A program made the position numbers and the translations under genes. DNA of 64,000 nt, taken from positions 165,721 to 229,720 of the forward strand of contig JAWPHD010003076.1 in assembly GCA_037043455.1 (NCBI GenBank), read 5' to 3'. Positions 38,101 to 47,900 of the stretch are shown one piece after another (the first letter of the stretch is position 1; every line of letters starts with the position of its first letter). The notes below the pieces were generated by a model. That model searched no databases. It worked only from the letters and a program-made list of their open reading frames with translations, and was not told the origin of the DNA. This DNA is from Cyrtodaria siliqua (lineage: Eukaryota; Mollusca; Bivalvia; Adapedonta; Hiatellidae).

Positions 38101-41100
38101 AACTATGAGAGTGTCTCCAATTCTTACAGAACCAGCGAGCGTGACTCCAATACTTACAGAACCAGTGAGGAGACCGTTATACTTACAGAACCAACGAGAG
38201 TGACTTCAATACTAACAGAACCAACAGAGTGACTCCAGTACTTACGGAAACAAAGAGGGCGACTCCAATACTTACATTCCCACGAGAGTGGCTGCAATAC
38301 TAACAGAACCAAAAGAGTGACTCCAGTACTTATAGAAACAAAGAGAGCGACTACATTACTAACAGAACCAAGAGAGTGACTCCAATACTTACAGAACCAA
38401 CTAGCGTGACTCCAATACTTACATATCCGGCAAGTGTGACTCCAATAGCTTGCCCCTCCAGGGCGGTAATGCTGTTGACGCCACGAATCTGGGGTATCAG
38501 TATGAAGCCGTTTGACGCATGGTACTTCATGACCTGCTCTAGTTGTTGGGTTTGACTTGTAAGTTGAGCCATCAAGCCAGGATCCACGTTCAATATCGCC
38601 GCATTGGTAGGAGCAAACACCGTGTAAGGCCCTTTTGTTTGTTTTAATATACAATTCAAAAATACAGTTACAACTGGTGTAGATGCAACAGAATAACTCG
38701 GTAACATCTATAAGACTCTAGAGAATATGTTCACTGATATTTAGTCAAGTGTCTATGATGATCGGCTATATATGGGTTACACTGAGTTTCAACTCCTGGG
38801 TAGGCAATGAATCGTCTTAGGAATGCATCATAGGAAAGGTCAATAGCAACAACTAGTATAGTGTCACTTCATTATGTCGTATTGCGGTGGAGAAGCAGTT
38901 GCTTTCAGTTTTACACTAGATGACATTTATAAATATTCCGATTTTAAATGCTTATAAGGTATTTACTTTTCATCATAATGTTTAACATGTTCTTTGAAGC
39001 AGTGACTGAAGCTAATCCGATTATCAAATTGATTATTTAATTGCATGCTCATTTAATTAATCTTTAATAATATACTGCTGATGTGTCATACGATTATATT
39101 CTTCAAAATTGTACATTCCATTTAAATAATATGAAACAAAATGTAACTGGGGAATTTATAAGTGTCGTCTAATGTATTCAATACGATTTTTAATAGGGTA
39201 AGCTTATTCTTTAGTATGTCAAACATGAGATTATAAGAGTTCTTAGCAGTGTATTCGTGAAGTCAAACTTTTATAAAGTCGGATGTGTAGGTTTGCAAAA
39301 GCGAGCCTACACGTGCACAATAAACCATTATGCTCGTTAAAGAAATTAGCCCGTCAAATAACGCAATATTACACTACAAAACCGTTTTTCATACCTCTGT
39401 CTAGATGTTCATGTAATATAATAATGTGTATATGCCGATTTAAAGTATAGGCTTATTCAAGGGTTCTTAAAATACCCGTGATTGAACATGCGTAAAATTA
39501 TCTTTGAGTTGGTTACTATAAATGCAACGCTCCGGTTATGCTGGTTAACGCCGTTTATATTGTGTCTATACAGTTTGGATTCTCAAAATATGTAAGTAGG
39601 TTTAGAAACGGTGTAAACCTGTTATAAAATTTGCCTGTTGATAGCGGGATAGGGGCTTTAGGATAAACCAGTCATTCGCTGGTAAACTTGCAGACATACA
39701 CTAAACCAAATTGCTAAGTACCAACCTAAGAATATGTCAATAATATTCTCATTGTTTTGTGTATTTTGAGCTTGATTAGAGATACGGTTAAACTGCAAAA
39801 TACCCAGTGCAAATCGTCTGCTCTGATTGCATGAACATATTTTAAAACTGTTAAGTCAATGTGTTTTCTTAGAAATAAGTTATAACACTTATACAACTGG
39901 GTATATAGGATTTTATTAAGTACTTCGAATTAGTGAAGCTTTCGGTTTTCCTAATTCTTAAATATGCCAGTTAAAATTATTTTGACATCATTTTTTACTA
40001 GCATTACCACTACAAATGCGTTTGCAAAAGAAATTTTCGAAATATTTAATGTAAACGCTGAATTAGAGTTACTTGAATTTCAAACAATATTCAATTTAAA
40101 GGGAGATAATTTAAGATTATCCATATTTCATTTTTTTTATAGACGGAAAATCTGCGATAAATGGGTCAAATATTTTTTTCTCTATTATTTCATACCAATT
40201 TTAAGACTTTCATATCTTTAAGCGACCTTTGACTCATGTTATGTGTTTTATCAGTACATTTTATGTTTTTATATAAAGGGAGGGTAACTCTCAAAAGATG
40301 TAACAATTTAAACAAAAAATAAATGTTTTACAAACTATGGGTCAAAACAAAATACTTATATCTATTCTAAAATATATTTAAAATAAGAAAATTAGTTAAG
40401 ATACAAAAGTTGATACTTAGAAATTTTGTTCAGTGTAGATACAAGTATAGCATCGGTAAAACAAAACCATCCAGGCTGTTACTGCAACAACGTAATATAT
40501 GTATATGGTGATATTTTTCAGAAGTAAGGAGAACCAGAAACAAAAACGTATGTTGTTGCATTGAACCCCACTCTTGCCCTCACCCACTGACATTGAACCC
40601 CACTATTGCCCTCACCTTGAACCCCACTCTTGCCCTCACCCACTGACATTGAACCCCACTCTTGCCCTCACCTTGAACCCCACTCTTGCCCTCACCCACT
40701 GACATTGAACCCCACTCTTGCCCTCACCTTGAACCCCACTCTTGCCCTCACCCACTGACAGTGAACCCCACTCTTGCCCTCACCTTGAACCCCACTCTTG
40801 CCCTCACCCACTGATACCCCACTCTTGCCCTCACCCATTGAACCCCACTCTTGCCCTCACCCACTGATTGCTGAAAAGGGGATCACGTGGAAGCAACAAA
40901 CACAAACAAGAGACAAAAGTAGCAGTCTCTATTTTATTGGTTTTAAAACGGTTCAGGGCAAATAATGGAAACTCCGAAATGGCTTCTCTGACAAACTAGG
41001 CAGCATTTATAGGTATAAGTAAAACACAGAGATGATCCTGTATATTATAATAATAAATATTGAAAAAATAAATATTTGTGTAATATGTGCATAAGCATAA

Positions 41101-41265
41101 CTCACCTGCACTATTTAATATCGTGTCAACTTTCGCTTGTTGTAGCAGTTGTACAAATCTATCGTAGCCATTGTCTACCAAATACTGGTAAACGCTCTTG
41201 TCCTCGAACGAATGGACGAGTCCCAGACACAGAGCAAAGGAAACGAACCCGGTGAAAAAACGCAT
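20056..41265 (-). CDS. Secreted protein with two FAS1 (fasciclin-like) domains, six exons
   Basis: Coding exons in order are 41106-41265, 38423-38631, 25218-25422, 24068-24169, 21858-21971 and 20056-20195 (930 nt, 309 codons plus stop). All five introns are GT-AG and every junction keeps phase. Residues 1-19 are a hydrophobic signal peptide (starts MRFFTGFVSFALCLGLVHS). FAS1 domain 1 spans about 24-156: GPYTVFAPTNAAI at 54-66, the YH pair at 90-91 and NGVVHTID at 143-150. Domain 2 spans about 165-295: GEYTLFAPVDAAW at 193-205, YH at 230-231 and NGIVHAID at 281-288. N129 and N257 sit in N-glycosylation sequons. No transmembrane segment or GPI signal is visible, so the product should be secreted. 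Known relatives (TGFBI/periostin type) act in extracellular adhesion; the role here is inferred. The introns entering both H1 motifs lie at the same position in phase 1, which fits domain duplication. Transcript support is untested. Confidence 0.9.
20776..20960 (+). repeat. (GTTT)n run and dispersed repeat in intron 5
   Basis: A (GTTT)n microsatellite at about 20774-20808 leads into a segment (20870-20945) containing GGAGGCAGACC...AGAACCAGTACTGTACACCT...CCATCCGTAAGAA. The same segment occurs reverse-complemented at about 43545-43610, so it is a dispersed repeat. Confidence 0.6.
21471..21713. mobile_element. TIR element with tRNA-like core, in intron 5
   Basis: The ends ATGCCAAATTATCGGAACCA and (reverse complement) ATGCCAAATTGTCGGAACCA are inverted repeats of about 28 bp. 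Between them lies a tRNA-like stretch (about 21545-21605) with an A-box-like TTAGAGCCTCG and a B-box-like GGGAGTTCGAGCC. A related half-copy (GGAACCAATCAAATG, CGTAGTAGTTTCGCATA) lies at about 9828-9895. No clear target-site duplication was seen. Confidence 0.55.
21858..21971 (-). CDS. Exon 5 of the two-FAS1 gene
   Basis: Acceptor TTGACTTCAG|AAATGC and donor GTCTCAA|GTTAGT. It encodes MLKYHMIPGARTIG through NITKGVS (residues 227-263), with the conserved YH pair and the sequon at N257. The donor GTTAGT is weaker than consensus. Confidence 0.9.
23113..24030. repeat. 69-bp minisatellite in intron 4
   Basis: About 13 units with a 69-bp period (for example, the TATGCTCTCC start at 23156 is followed by the next at 23225). 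It ends 37 bp from the exon 4 donor. Since 69 is a multiple of three, minus-strand open frames of 98 and 162 codons arise with a 23-residue repeat. There is no evidence that it is translated. Confidence 0.9.
24068..24169 (-). CDS. Exon 4 of the two-FAS1 gene
   Basis: Acceptor TATCACTAG|GTGGTGAA and donor TACAGTG|GTGAGTA. It encodes the H1 region of domain 2 (GEYTLFAPVDAAW, residues 193-205) through AVYS. Both ends are split codons, and both are completed correctly by the neighbouring exons. Confidence 0.9.
24170..25217 (-). other. Intron 3 of the FAS1 gene
   Basis: About 1 kb of AT-rich intron with a short (TA)n run near 24400. A plus-strand open stretch at 24262-24822 has no ATG start at its beginning and no recognisable domain. 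I see nothing else here. Confidence 0.7.
25218..25422 (-). CDS. Exon 3 of the two-FAS1 gene
   Basis: Acceptor TTGTTTTCCAG|ACAATATT and donor CTTGAAA|GTAAAT. It encodes TILLNNVSHV through DLSPLLE (residues 124-191). It completes domain 1 (NGVVHTIDTFMIPP) and begins domain 2. Joining exon 2 to exon 3 gives the expected FAS1 strand order with no extra residues. Confidence 0.9.
25558..25936. repeat. C25/G14-bounded repeat in intron 2
   Basis: A run of 25 C at 25558-25582 and a run of 14 G at 25923-25936 bound a segment with repeated GAGTACTGAATACT-like motifs. The ends, AAC then poly-C and poly-G then GTT, are inverted relative to each other. Homopolymer lengths may be unreliable in assembly. 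Confidence 0.6.
25945..26230 (+). repeat. Copy of dispersed repeat also found at 49.5 and 51.3-52.3 kb
   Basis: Contains TTAGCCGGAAG, AAATAGTGCACTGT, CACACGTG-like and ATATGACGTAACCAATATG blocks, in an order shared with 51583-51875. It lies inside intron 2 of the FAS1 gene. Confidence 0.6.
26413..26607 (+). mobile_element. tRNA-derived SINE with 12-bp target-site duplication
   Basis: The head has a B box (GGGTTCGATCC) at about 26448, followed by a body with CTTGAGCAAGA and CCACATTGCT blocks. It is flanked by the perfect duplication TATAAAATAGTA at 26401-26412 and 26608-26619, which fixes the insertion limits. It lies in intron 2, antisense to the FAS1 gene. Confidence 0.85.
27268..27520. repeat. 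Foldback of CGATA-rich short repeats
   Basis: The left half repeats TACGATGATG, AACGCGATA and ACGATAACGAAAACGCG. The right half has their reverse complements (ATCGTGTTTTCACCATCGTA and similar), with the axis near 27414. It adjoins the 3' end of the 30-bp array. Confidence 0.75.
27535..38422 (-). repeat. 30-bp minisatellite of amplified 5' splice sites, fills intron 2
   Basis: About 10.9 kb of imperfect 30-bp units. The minus-strand consensus reads GTAAGTATTGGAGT followed by CACTCTCGTTGGTTCT. Position 1 of each unit is a donor-like GTAAGT, with frequent variants GTTAGT, GTAATT and GTAAAT. The array starts exactly at the donor of exon 2. The exon end (ATTGGAGTCAC...GGATAT) is a recognisable unit, so the array arose from the exon-intron junction. 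Larger blocks also repeat: marker units at about 27570, 28793 and 30130 give a 1.2-1.35 kb higher-order period, and there is a roughly 0.5-kb period around 30.3-31.2 kb. Because the unit is 30 bp and stop-poor, long open frames appear on both strands. I read these as by-products. Confidence 0.92.
38423..38631 (-). CDS. Exon 2 of the two-FAS1 gene
   Basis: Encodes residues 54-123, including GPYTVFAPTNAAI and the YH motif of domain 1, and ends in ...GQAIGVTLAGY. The acceptor is AAACAAAAG|GGCC, which lacks an obvious polypyrimidine tract. The donor is GGATAT|GTAAGTATT (phase 0). The last 24 exon bases plus GTAAGT are the first unit of the 30-bp minisatellite that fills the following intron. Confidence 0.87.
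38632..41105 (-). other. Intron 1 of the FAS1 gene
   Basis: About 2.5 kb, AT-rich. Apart from the minisatellite at 40559-40868 I see no repeat or credible coding sequence. A plus-strand open frame at 39964-40221 is AT-driven and matches no family I recognise. Confidence 0.7.
40559..40868. repeat. 24/32-bp minisatellite in intron 1
   Basis: Units of 24 bp (TTGAACCCCACTCTTGCCCT then CACC) alternate with versions carrying an extra CACTGACA. The region is strongly strand-asymmetric: C-rich on plus and G-rich on minus, the transcribed sense. On the sense strand many unit junctions read CAAG|GTGAGGGC, close to a donor consensus. It begins about 240 bp downstream of the exon 1 donor. Confidence 0.9.
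41106..41265 (-). CDS. Exon 1 of the two-FAS1 gene
   Basis: ATG is at 41263-41265 and the exon encodes residues 1-53 plus the first base of codon 54. It holds the signal peptide and the first helices of FAS1 domain 1. The donor is GTGCAG|GTGAGT (phase 1). This ATG is preferred because it opens directly into a hydrophobic leader and a TATA-like motif lies 56 bp upstream. Confidence 0.88.
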
Positions 41266-41320
41266 GTCTACGTCGGATAGTCAGACAATACTAAGTTATG
41301 GAATAGTATTTTAAAACAGA

Positions 41321-41326
41321 TATATA
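41321..41326 (-). promoter_or_regulatory. TATA-like box upstream of the FAS1 gene
   Basis: Minus-strand TAGCTATATATCTG, with TATATA 56 bp before the start codon. This would give a 5' UTR of roughly 25-30 nt. It is a single motif in AT-rich DNA, so support is limited. Confidence 0.35.
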
Positions 41327-41459
41327 GCTAGGGTTATCTAATACGCAGATTCTTGAAGTGTTAGGCTGATAAGATGATATATGACAAAATACAAGATCAG
41401 TAGTTATGCACACTGCATATTCCCGCACATTAATCTGGTTACTATCAGGTCAAATGTGC

Positions 41460-41600
41460 AGATTAAAGCGTAAAAGTGCACTTGCAATCTGAGTTATACA
41501 AGCAATATACGTAGTAACCCAATAACGAACGACACTTTGGTAGATATTGAAGAATGCAGTCAGTAAAATATTTACGAATCTAAACTGAAAACAAATTCAC
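41460..41600. repeat. FAS1 upstream block, right copy
   Basis: Matches window positions 1-140 in order and orientation. It lies about 200-330 bp upstream of the FAS1 start codon, so it may include promoter sequence conserved between duplicates. Confidence 0.8.
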
Positions 41601-41619
41601 CTTATACCGTGTGAGTACT

Positions 41620-41866
41620 TAATTGACACTAAACTTAGAACATTCCAGTATAAATATATAATGCGACTTCTCCCAACAAACACTTTTTTGCATAAATGGA
41701 AAAATTTCAAATTCAATTATTTGTGATTTTTGTAATATGCACATAGAAACTATCGAGCATTTATTTTGGGAATTTCCAGTTACTCGAGCCTTTTGGACAG
41801 AATTACAAAATCTTTTAATTAGTAAAAATATACAATGCAATGTAGATTTTAAAACGATTTCATTTT
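41620..41866 (+). pseudogene. LINE C-terminal fragment (L1/Tx1-like)
   Basis: Frame pieces read KLRTFQYKYIMRLLPTNTFL, then after a one-base shift near 41720 CDFCNMHIETIEHLFWEFP and FWTELQNLL. This resembles the cysteine-containing C terminus of L1-like LINE proteins, where the last Cys normally follows WE; here it is Phe. It is interrupted and partial. It lies just upstream of the FAS1 gene. Confidence 0.6.
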
Positions 41867-42659
41867 GAACTATGGCAAAAGCGTCTAACTTTTGTATTTT
41901 AAATTGTATATTAATTGTTGTGAATTATTTTATTTTCAAGTAAATATACAAAGACAATTCCCAGTGTTGCACTCTTTATACTATATTTAAACAAAACTGA
42001 ACAAAATTGAAAACATAACAAGAATTATAGCGACATCTAGGGAAAAAATAAGACAACACATCGATAAATGAGAACATTTTGCAGCTCAGAACTGACCACT
42101 TTTAAAACAACTCGTACACTGTTGTGGTACACTTCTATTCCTCTCTGCTATTCTTTTCGTCTATTCTGTCCTTTCATTACCTATCTCCTATTATATACTC
42201 AGTTGGAAAAAAAACTGGACACTTTGAAAATGTTACTTTACACCCTATCCTCTTTATCAAGCGACAGTCCCTTAATGATTTTACTTATTAAAAAACAAAT
42301 GACAACATGATATTGGCAATGGAATGATAAAACTTTGGTACCAAACATGGCATATTCATTTTTGAATTTGTCAGTTTAATTCTGAAAAAAATGTATACAA
42401 TTAAATATAAAGAAAACTCAGTGTCCAATTTCTTTTGCAACTGATACCTAACATAATCTTATTTTTCGAGAGACACACGTGTATAATAAAACATGCTTTT
42501 TGTTGATTTATATAATGTAAACATGTATTTAGAAGATGTAACTGCTCTTTATAAATACGTGTTTTATTGTATAATTGTGCAGATTGAAAATATTTCCATA
42601 ACAAAAAAAAGAAAAAACATTGATACACTTTTCAGTATTAAATAATTAACACATCAAAC

Positions 42660-43610
42660 TGTACCTATGAGGATATAGACGTCATCATAGGGTCCACTAT
42701 CTGTCCGGTCATCACACATTGAAACAATGGGTCAACCACTAAACACGCAGTGCGTTTCAACATGATAGGGTAATAACGTACTCTGATAAACGTGTTAACA
42801 AGTTCATTAAAGACTGCATGAAAGTGATTATGACCAAGGATCTTACTAAGTTTGTAAATCACATCACCATAGAAGTCAGGTTTTGATAGTTCTTAATTGT
42901 CGCAGAATAGTTCTTAAATTACTTATGTTTTAAAAGTAGATCATGGTTACGATGATAAGATTTTTCAAAGGTTTTCCGTTATATTTTTAGTAACGGTAGG
43001 CCTGCTGGAGTAACTTTTTAGCTGTACAAATATTACGAAGTCATCAACACGACTGTAAGCTCTAGCAAAACGAACATGTTGAGAAACATAGACCCAAAAA
43101 GAAGTAGTTCGGGGAACATCCCCATCTAAGAGGGGATAATTAACAATCTCAAAATTAAAAATGTCTCTCTTGTCATAGATTTTAGTAAGTAGTTTCCTTT
43201 TTCAATAGAGAGGTGTAAATCAAGAAAAGAAGCGACAGTATCAGATATGTTAGCTTTGTTGAACTGACGTTCTTTAGGATAGATAGTTTTAACCATAGTA
43301 GAAAATCAAGAATTGTCAATGTTCAATATGTCCAGATAGCGAGAGGCGTCATTAAAGGCTTCATTGACATCTGCCTGAGTATCGGATGAAAGATTCAACA
43401 TGAAATCCCTTTCATAGCAAGTCAAGAACAAATCTGCGACAAGAGGTGCACAGTTCGAACCCCATAGGGATACCAATAGTATCTAATAAGAAAAGGAATG
43501 CTTCACAAAACTTCTTGGCAAGTCCACATAGTATAGTCGATTCTTACGGATGGCGATAGGTGTACAATACTGGTTCTACCAGGAAAATGTCTGCCTCCAC
43601 CACAAAAAAA
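42660..43610 (-). pseudogene. Reverse transcriptase fragment (YLDD/FYGDVIYKL family)
   Basis: Read from 43610 down: CAPLVADLFLTCYERDFML, then ADVNEAFNDASRYLDILNID (palm motif region), VASFLDLHLSIEKGNLLTK, IYDKRDIFNFEIVNYPLLDG, VYVSQHVRFARAYSRVDDF, and after a gap with stops FYGDVIYKLSKILGHN and LKRTACLVVDP. The block order is that of a large reverse transcriptase family seen in mollusc genomes; I am unsure whether it is Penelope-like. Stops and frameshifts are frequent. The 19.1-kb fragment is a relative. Confidence 0.7.
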
Positions 43611-43680
43611 TATCGACAGACATATTTGTTACTTTTTCTCTTTTATTTTCAACATGTTTATCTAACAAAACTTGCTGCGA

Positions 43681-43970
43681 TACTGCCCACTTCTGTCATC
43701 ACTTTAGCATAATAGTTAACATTTGAAAATTTGTTTTCGTAATAATTCTAATTATCATGAAAATTCCCGTTACTATCTCGTAAATATTTATAGTTAACTC
43801 AATAACATTATTTATCGCGAAGCCAGAACTATCATGATCAGTAGAATCGCAGCATTAACAAGATAACAGAGATTTTCGTGAAAATTCAATCACTATCTCA
43901 AAGAAAGCATGATACGGGTATCGTGATAATTGTCTAGAATCCAGAATCATGATGGCAGAAGTGGGCATTA
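43681..43970. mobile_element. 290-bp MITE with ~20-bp TIRs
   Basis: TACTGCCCACTTCTGTCATC at 43681-43700 is inverted as GATGGCAGAAGTGGGCATTA at 43951-43970 (two mismatches). The interior is rich in ATGAAAATTC and TATCTCG words. TA at both outer edges fits a TA target site. Confidence 0.65.
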
Positions 43971-44289
43971 GCGTGGCGTTTTAACATGATAACTTAAAGA
44001 ATTTGAGATAATTTTATCTTACAATTTTTATAAGATATTCGCGAAAATTCATTATTATCTCGAAAAATGCATGCTACTATCTCGAAATAATCATGATAAT
44101 TATCTAGCTATCTCGTGGCAGAAATATGTCACCATAATTACATGTGTTGAAAATTACATAAAACACCATACAAACAAACACAAAGTGTAATCGTTTAAAA
44201 TGCCGTTAGTAATAAACGCTTTAACATTGTTACAGGCCAAACATGTAGCTTTTTCTCTAGCGAAGTTTATTTTAATGCGAGCGATAAGC

Positions 44290-44840
44290 TTGTCTTTGAT
44301 AAGTTTACGAACAGTTACATGTAGATCAAGGCGTGCCATGGTAAGTGCACGCGAACAGTTACATATCTAGCAAGGCGAGCAAAGAGCGATAACTCTTACT
44401 AGTGTCGCCTTGGTAAAGAAATATAAAAAGATCAGACAGGGAAAGTAGCATTCAAGGAGGACAGTCAATCACAAAACACAGAAACAAACACGCAAACAGA
44501 CAAACAAGAAGGCAAAAGTAATAATAAAAGCAAACGACATCCCAAACACAAAAGGGTAAGTTCGCGAATAATTACATCTGCATCATGAGGCGAGCAAAGA
44601 GCGATAACTCTTACTAGTGTCGCCATGGTAATTTCACGAGCTGTGACGTCAAGAACAAGGCGAGCTAGTGATCAATCAAAACTATTCTTTAAAATAGTAA
44701 ACGTAAACAACGTTAATATAGATGACTATGATAACCGACAGTATAGTAAGAAATGGATGGAATATAAACGTGCAGATGAGCTTTATATATGCAATGGCAC
44801 AGTGCCAATCGTCCGTCCATCTAACTGCCTGCCCGCACAC
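44290..44840. repeat. GCGAGCAAAGAGCGATAA repeat cluster, right copy
   Basis: Copies near 44325, 44370, 44590 and 44655 of the unit described at 608-975, followed by GATGAGCTTTATATATGCAA and GTGCCAATCGTCCGTCCATC, which match 1066-1130. Confidence 0.75.
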
Positions 44841-44920
44841 CCGTTAGCACCTATTAACGGCTGCTTATTTATAGTAACAGACAATGAAATGAACTTTTCA
44901 TGTCTTCTTTTGTGTAAGCT

Positions 44921-47900
44921 TTGTATACTGAAAGGGAAAAGGAACCCGACACGGGAATTTCCCCTATATATTATATGTACAATATACAAGACCTGATAGC
45001 AGAAGAGAAGCCCGAACTTGTCACCAAATGCGAAATTGAATGGGTACAAGTGAAGTTCCAAAACAACAAGAAACTGCTGATAGCTTCCTTCTATATGCCA
45101 CATAGGAACATGGCTGATATCGCCAACTTTGAGGCATCCCTCAACCTGAGAAACAAGAATAAGGAAACCCATACCATCTTAGCTGGAGATTTCCACTGCC
45201 CAGATATAGATTGGAATAATTGTACTATCAACTGAAACGCCCAAGACAGAGAAGTCCAGCAGGCCCTACTAGATCTTGCCATAGAACATAACCTAACCCA
45301 AGTACATGCGGAGCCTACAAGAGGAGACAACCTGCTAGACCTTCACCTCTAACCCATCCCTGTCAAGTACTCCACTAATGCACCAGGCATTTCGGATCAT
45401 GACATGGTTGTAGTTGACTCTGATATAAAACCATACTACACCAAACAAAAACCGAGAAAATGTTACATGTTCTCCTAAGCGAAGTGGGACCAGCTGAAGG
45501 CAGACATAGTCATTCTATCCCAAAATCTGACTCACACGTTCTCTATCGGCGGAAATGTACACACATTATGGGACACTTTTAAGCAAGATCTCAACTCTGC
45601 TATCAACAATACATACTATCAAAGTTGAGGTCATCAAAGCACGGCACCCCGTGGATAACAAGACAGGCCAAACAGATGCTTAGGAGCAAAGCTCGCCTCT
45701 ACAAGAAAGCTAAAACGACTAAGAATTGGACTAATTACCGCAAATGTCAGATGGGACTGTAAGAAGGTACTCAGGAACTCAGAATGGACCTACATCAATA
45801 AGGTGATACATGAGGGCCTAGAATACAACAACACTAAACCCTTCTGGAACTATGTGGGAAAAAAAATAAAAATAAGATAATATTGGAATAGCACAAATAA
45901 AGAACAATGGCCAGTCGATCAGTGATAGTGCAGGGAAAGCCGACATCCTGGTGAACCAATTCCAGTCTGTATTTACTAAAGACGACAATCCTGCTATGCC
46001 AAACGTCTCTACCCACATTCAGGAAGTCATCCCACACCTACACGTCGGAGAAGAAGGGGTCCTCAAACTGTTGAGAAATATGAAAGTCAACAAAGCCGCA
46101 GGCCCGGATGAGCTCCCAAACCGTGTACTACAGGAATGCGCCACTGAAGCTGCACCAGGGGTCAGAGCAATATGCTAACGCTCGGTCGATGAAGGGCAAC
46201 TCCCCAAAGATTGGAGAGACGCATATGTAGCACAAGTCTTTAAGAAAGGTGATCGTCACACTCCGGAAAATTACAGACCGGTCTTATTGACCTGCGTCCT
46301 CTCGAAATTATCCCTAAACATTCTGAACCACCTTGATAGACATAAAGTCCTGACATCACTCAACCATGGCTTCCGGTTTGGCTACTCTTGTGAAACGCAG
46401 CTAGTAGTCACAGCACATGACATGCTGTCATACGCGGACAAGAACGGACAAGTGGACAGAGTGATATTAGACTTCAGCAAGGCGTTCGACACAGTACCTC
46501 ACAAGAAACTACTCCACAAAATGGAATCATATGGCGTCAGAGGACCTCTACTCAATTGGATTGAGCATTTCCTAACAAAACGTAAGATGAGTGTGGTTAT
46601 AGAAGGTGTTAAATCACGCCAGGTGGATGTTGACTCCGGTGTACCACAGGGTACTGTGCTCGGACCCTTGCTGTTCCTCTGCCACATCAACGACATGCCA
46701 GAACGCGTCAAGTCGCATATTAGGCTGTTCGCGGATGACTGTTTGCTATATAGACATATCAAATCACAGCAAGATCATCTGATCTTACAACAAGACTTGG
46801 ACAACCTACATATATGGGCAGTCGAGTGGGGTATGCGGTTCAACACCAATAAATGTTACCTGCTCAGCATCAAAAACAATTCTTCACATTTCTACAACAT
46901 CAATGGCAATATTCTTCAGCAAGTCCAAGATAACCCCTACCTAGGTGTTACTTTCTAAGAGGACCTAACTTGGAATTCCCATATCACAAACATCAGAAAA
47001 AAGGCAAACTCCACACTAGGATTCCTACGCAGAAACCTAAGACACTGCCCACAATCATGCAGGAAAAATGCCTACCTAGCACTTGTCAGATCGAAACTTG
47101 AATATGCCTGCAGCATCTGGGACCCATTCCTAAAACGCGATATTGACCGGCTCGGTCGGCTGCAAGATTCGTAACAGGAGACTACAAGTCCAGGGATGAA
47201 GGTTGTGTCACCAACATGTTAAAGAATCTCCAACTCCCGCCACTAAAAGACAGTTCGGCGATATCACAGGCTGACACTCCTGTACAAGGTGGTGGAAGGG
47301 CACGTGGAAAGGCAGAGACCAAAGCGAACCGTCAGGGCAAAACAATACCAAGAGTTTGTTACAAGAAATATAATAGAAAATCAAGTGGTGAACACTACAA
47401 AAGGTTTTGAACCAATCAGGGCAAATAGTGACAATTATAAACATTCTTGCTTTGTTAGAAAAGTCTACGACAGGAACAAATTGGACAATAACACAGTCTT
47501 GTCCGAGAGCATTGATTGCTTTAGAGCAGCATTGACAAAACCTCAGTTAACCAGGATTTTTTCATGCGCAATCCAAACCCTGAATATAAGCCAGTATTGT
47601 AACGTATTATCAACGTATTCTACAGATACAGATACAGATACAGATGCTGCTGTTAATCGAATGGTACATGGCTACATAAGATATTTCCTTTCGGAAATAG
47701 ACTAAAACAACACGTAACACAGCAAATAGTATTCCTGCAAAGTTTCATTATTGACAGAGTACGCGTTGGGCGCAAACTTAGGATGCAAAATTTTGCAAAC
47801 TCTTTACGTTAAATACAGTACTGAACTGGCTCAATTTTTCAAAGTGGAACTTCAACATTTATGAATTTCTTGTTACAACGTGTACTGTGATTAAAACGTC

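Noticed and set aside
39964..40221. 85-codon plus-strand open frame
   Set aside because: AT-rich, unrecognised and inside intron 1 on the opposite strand.
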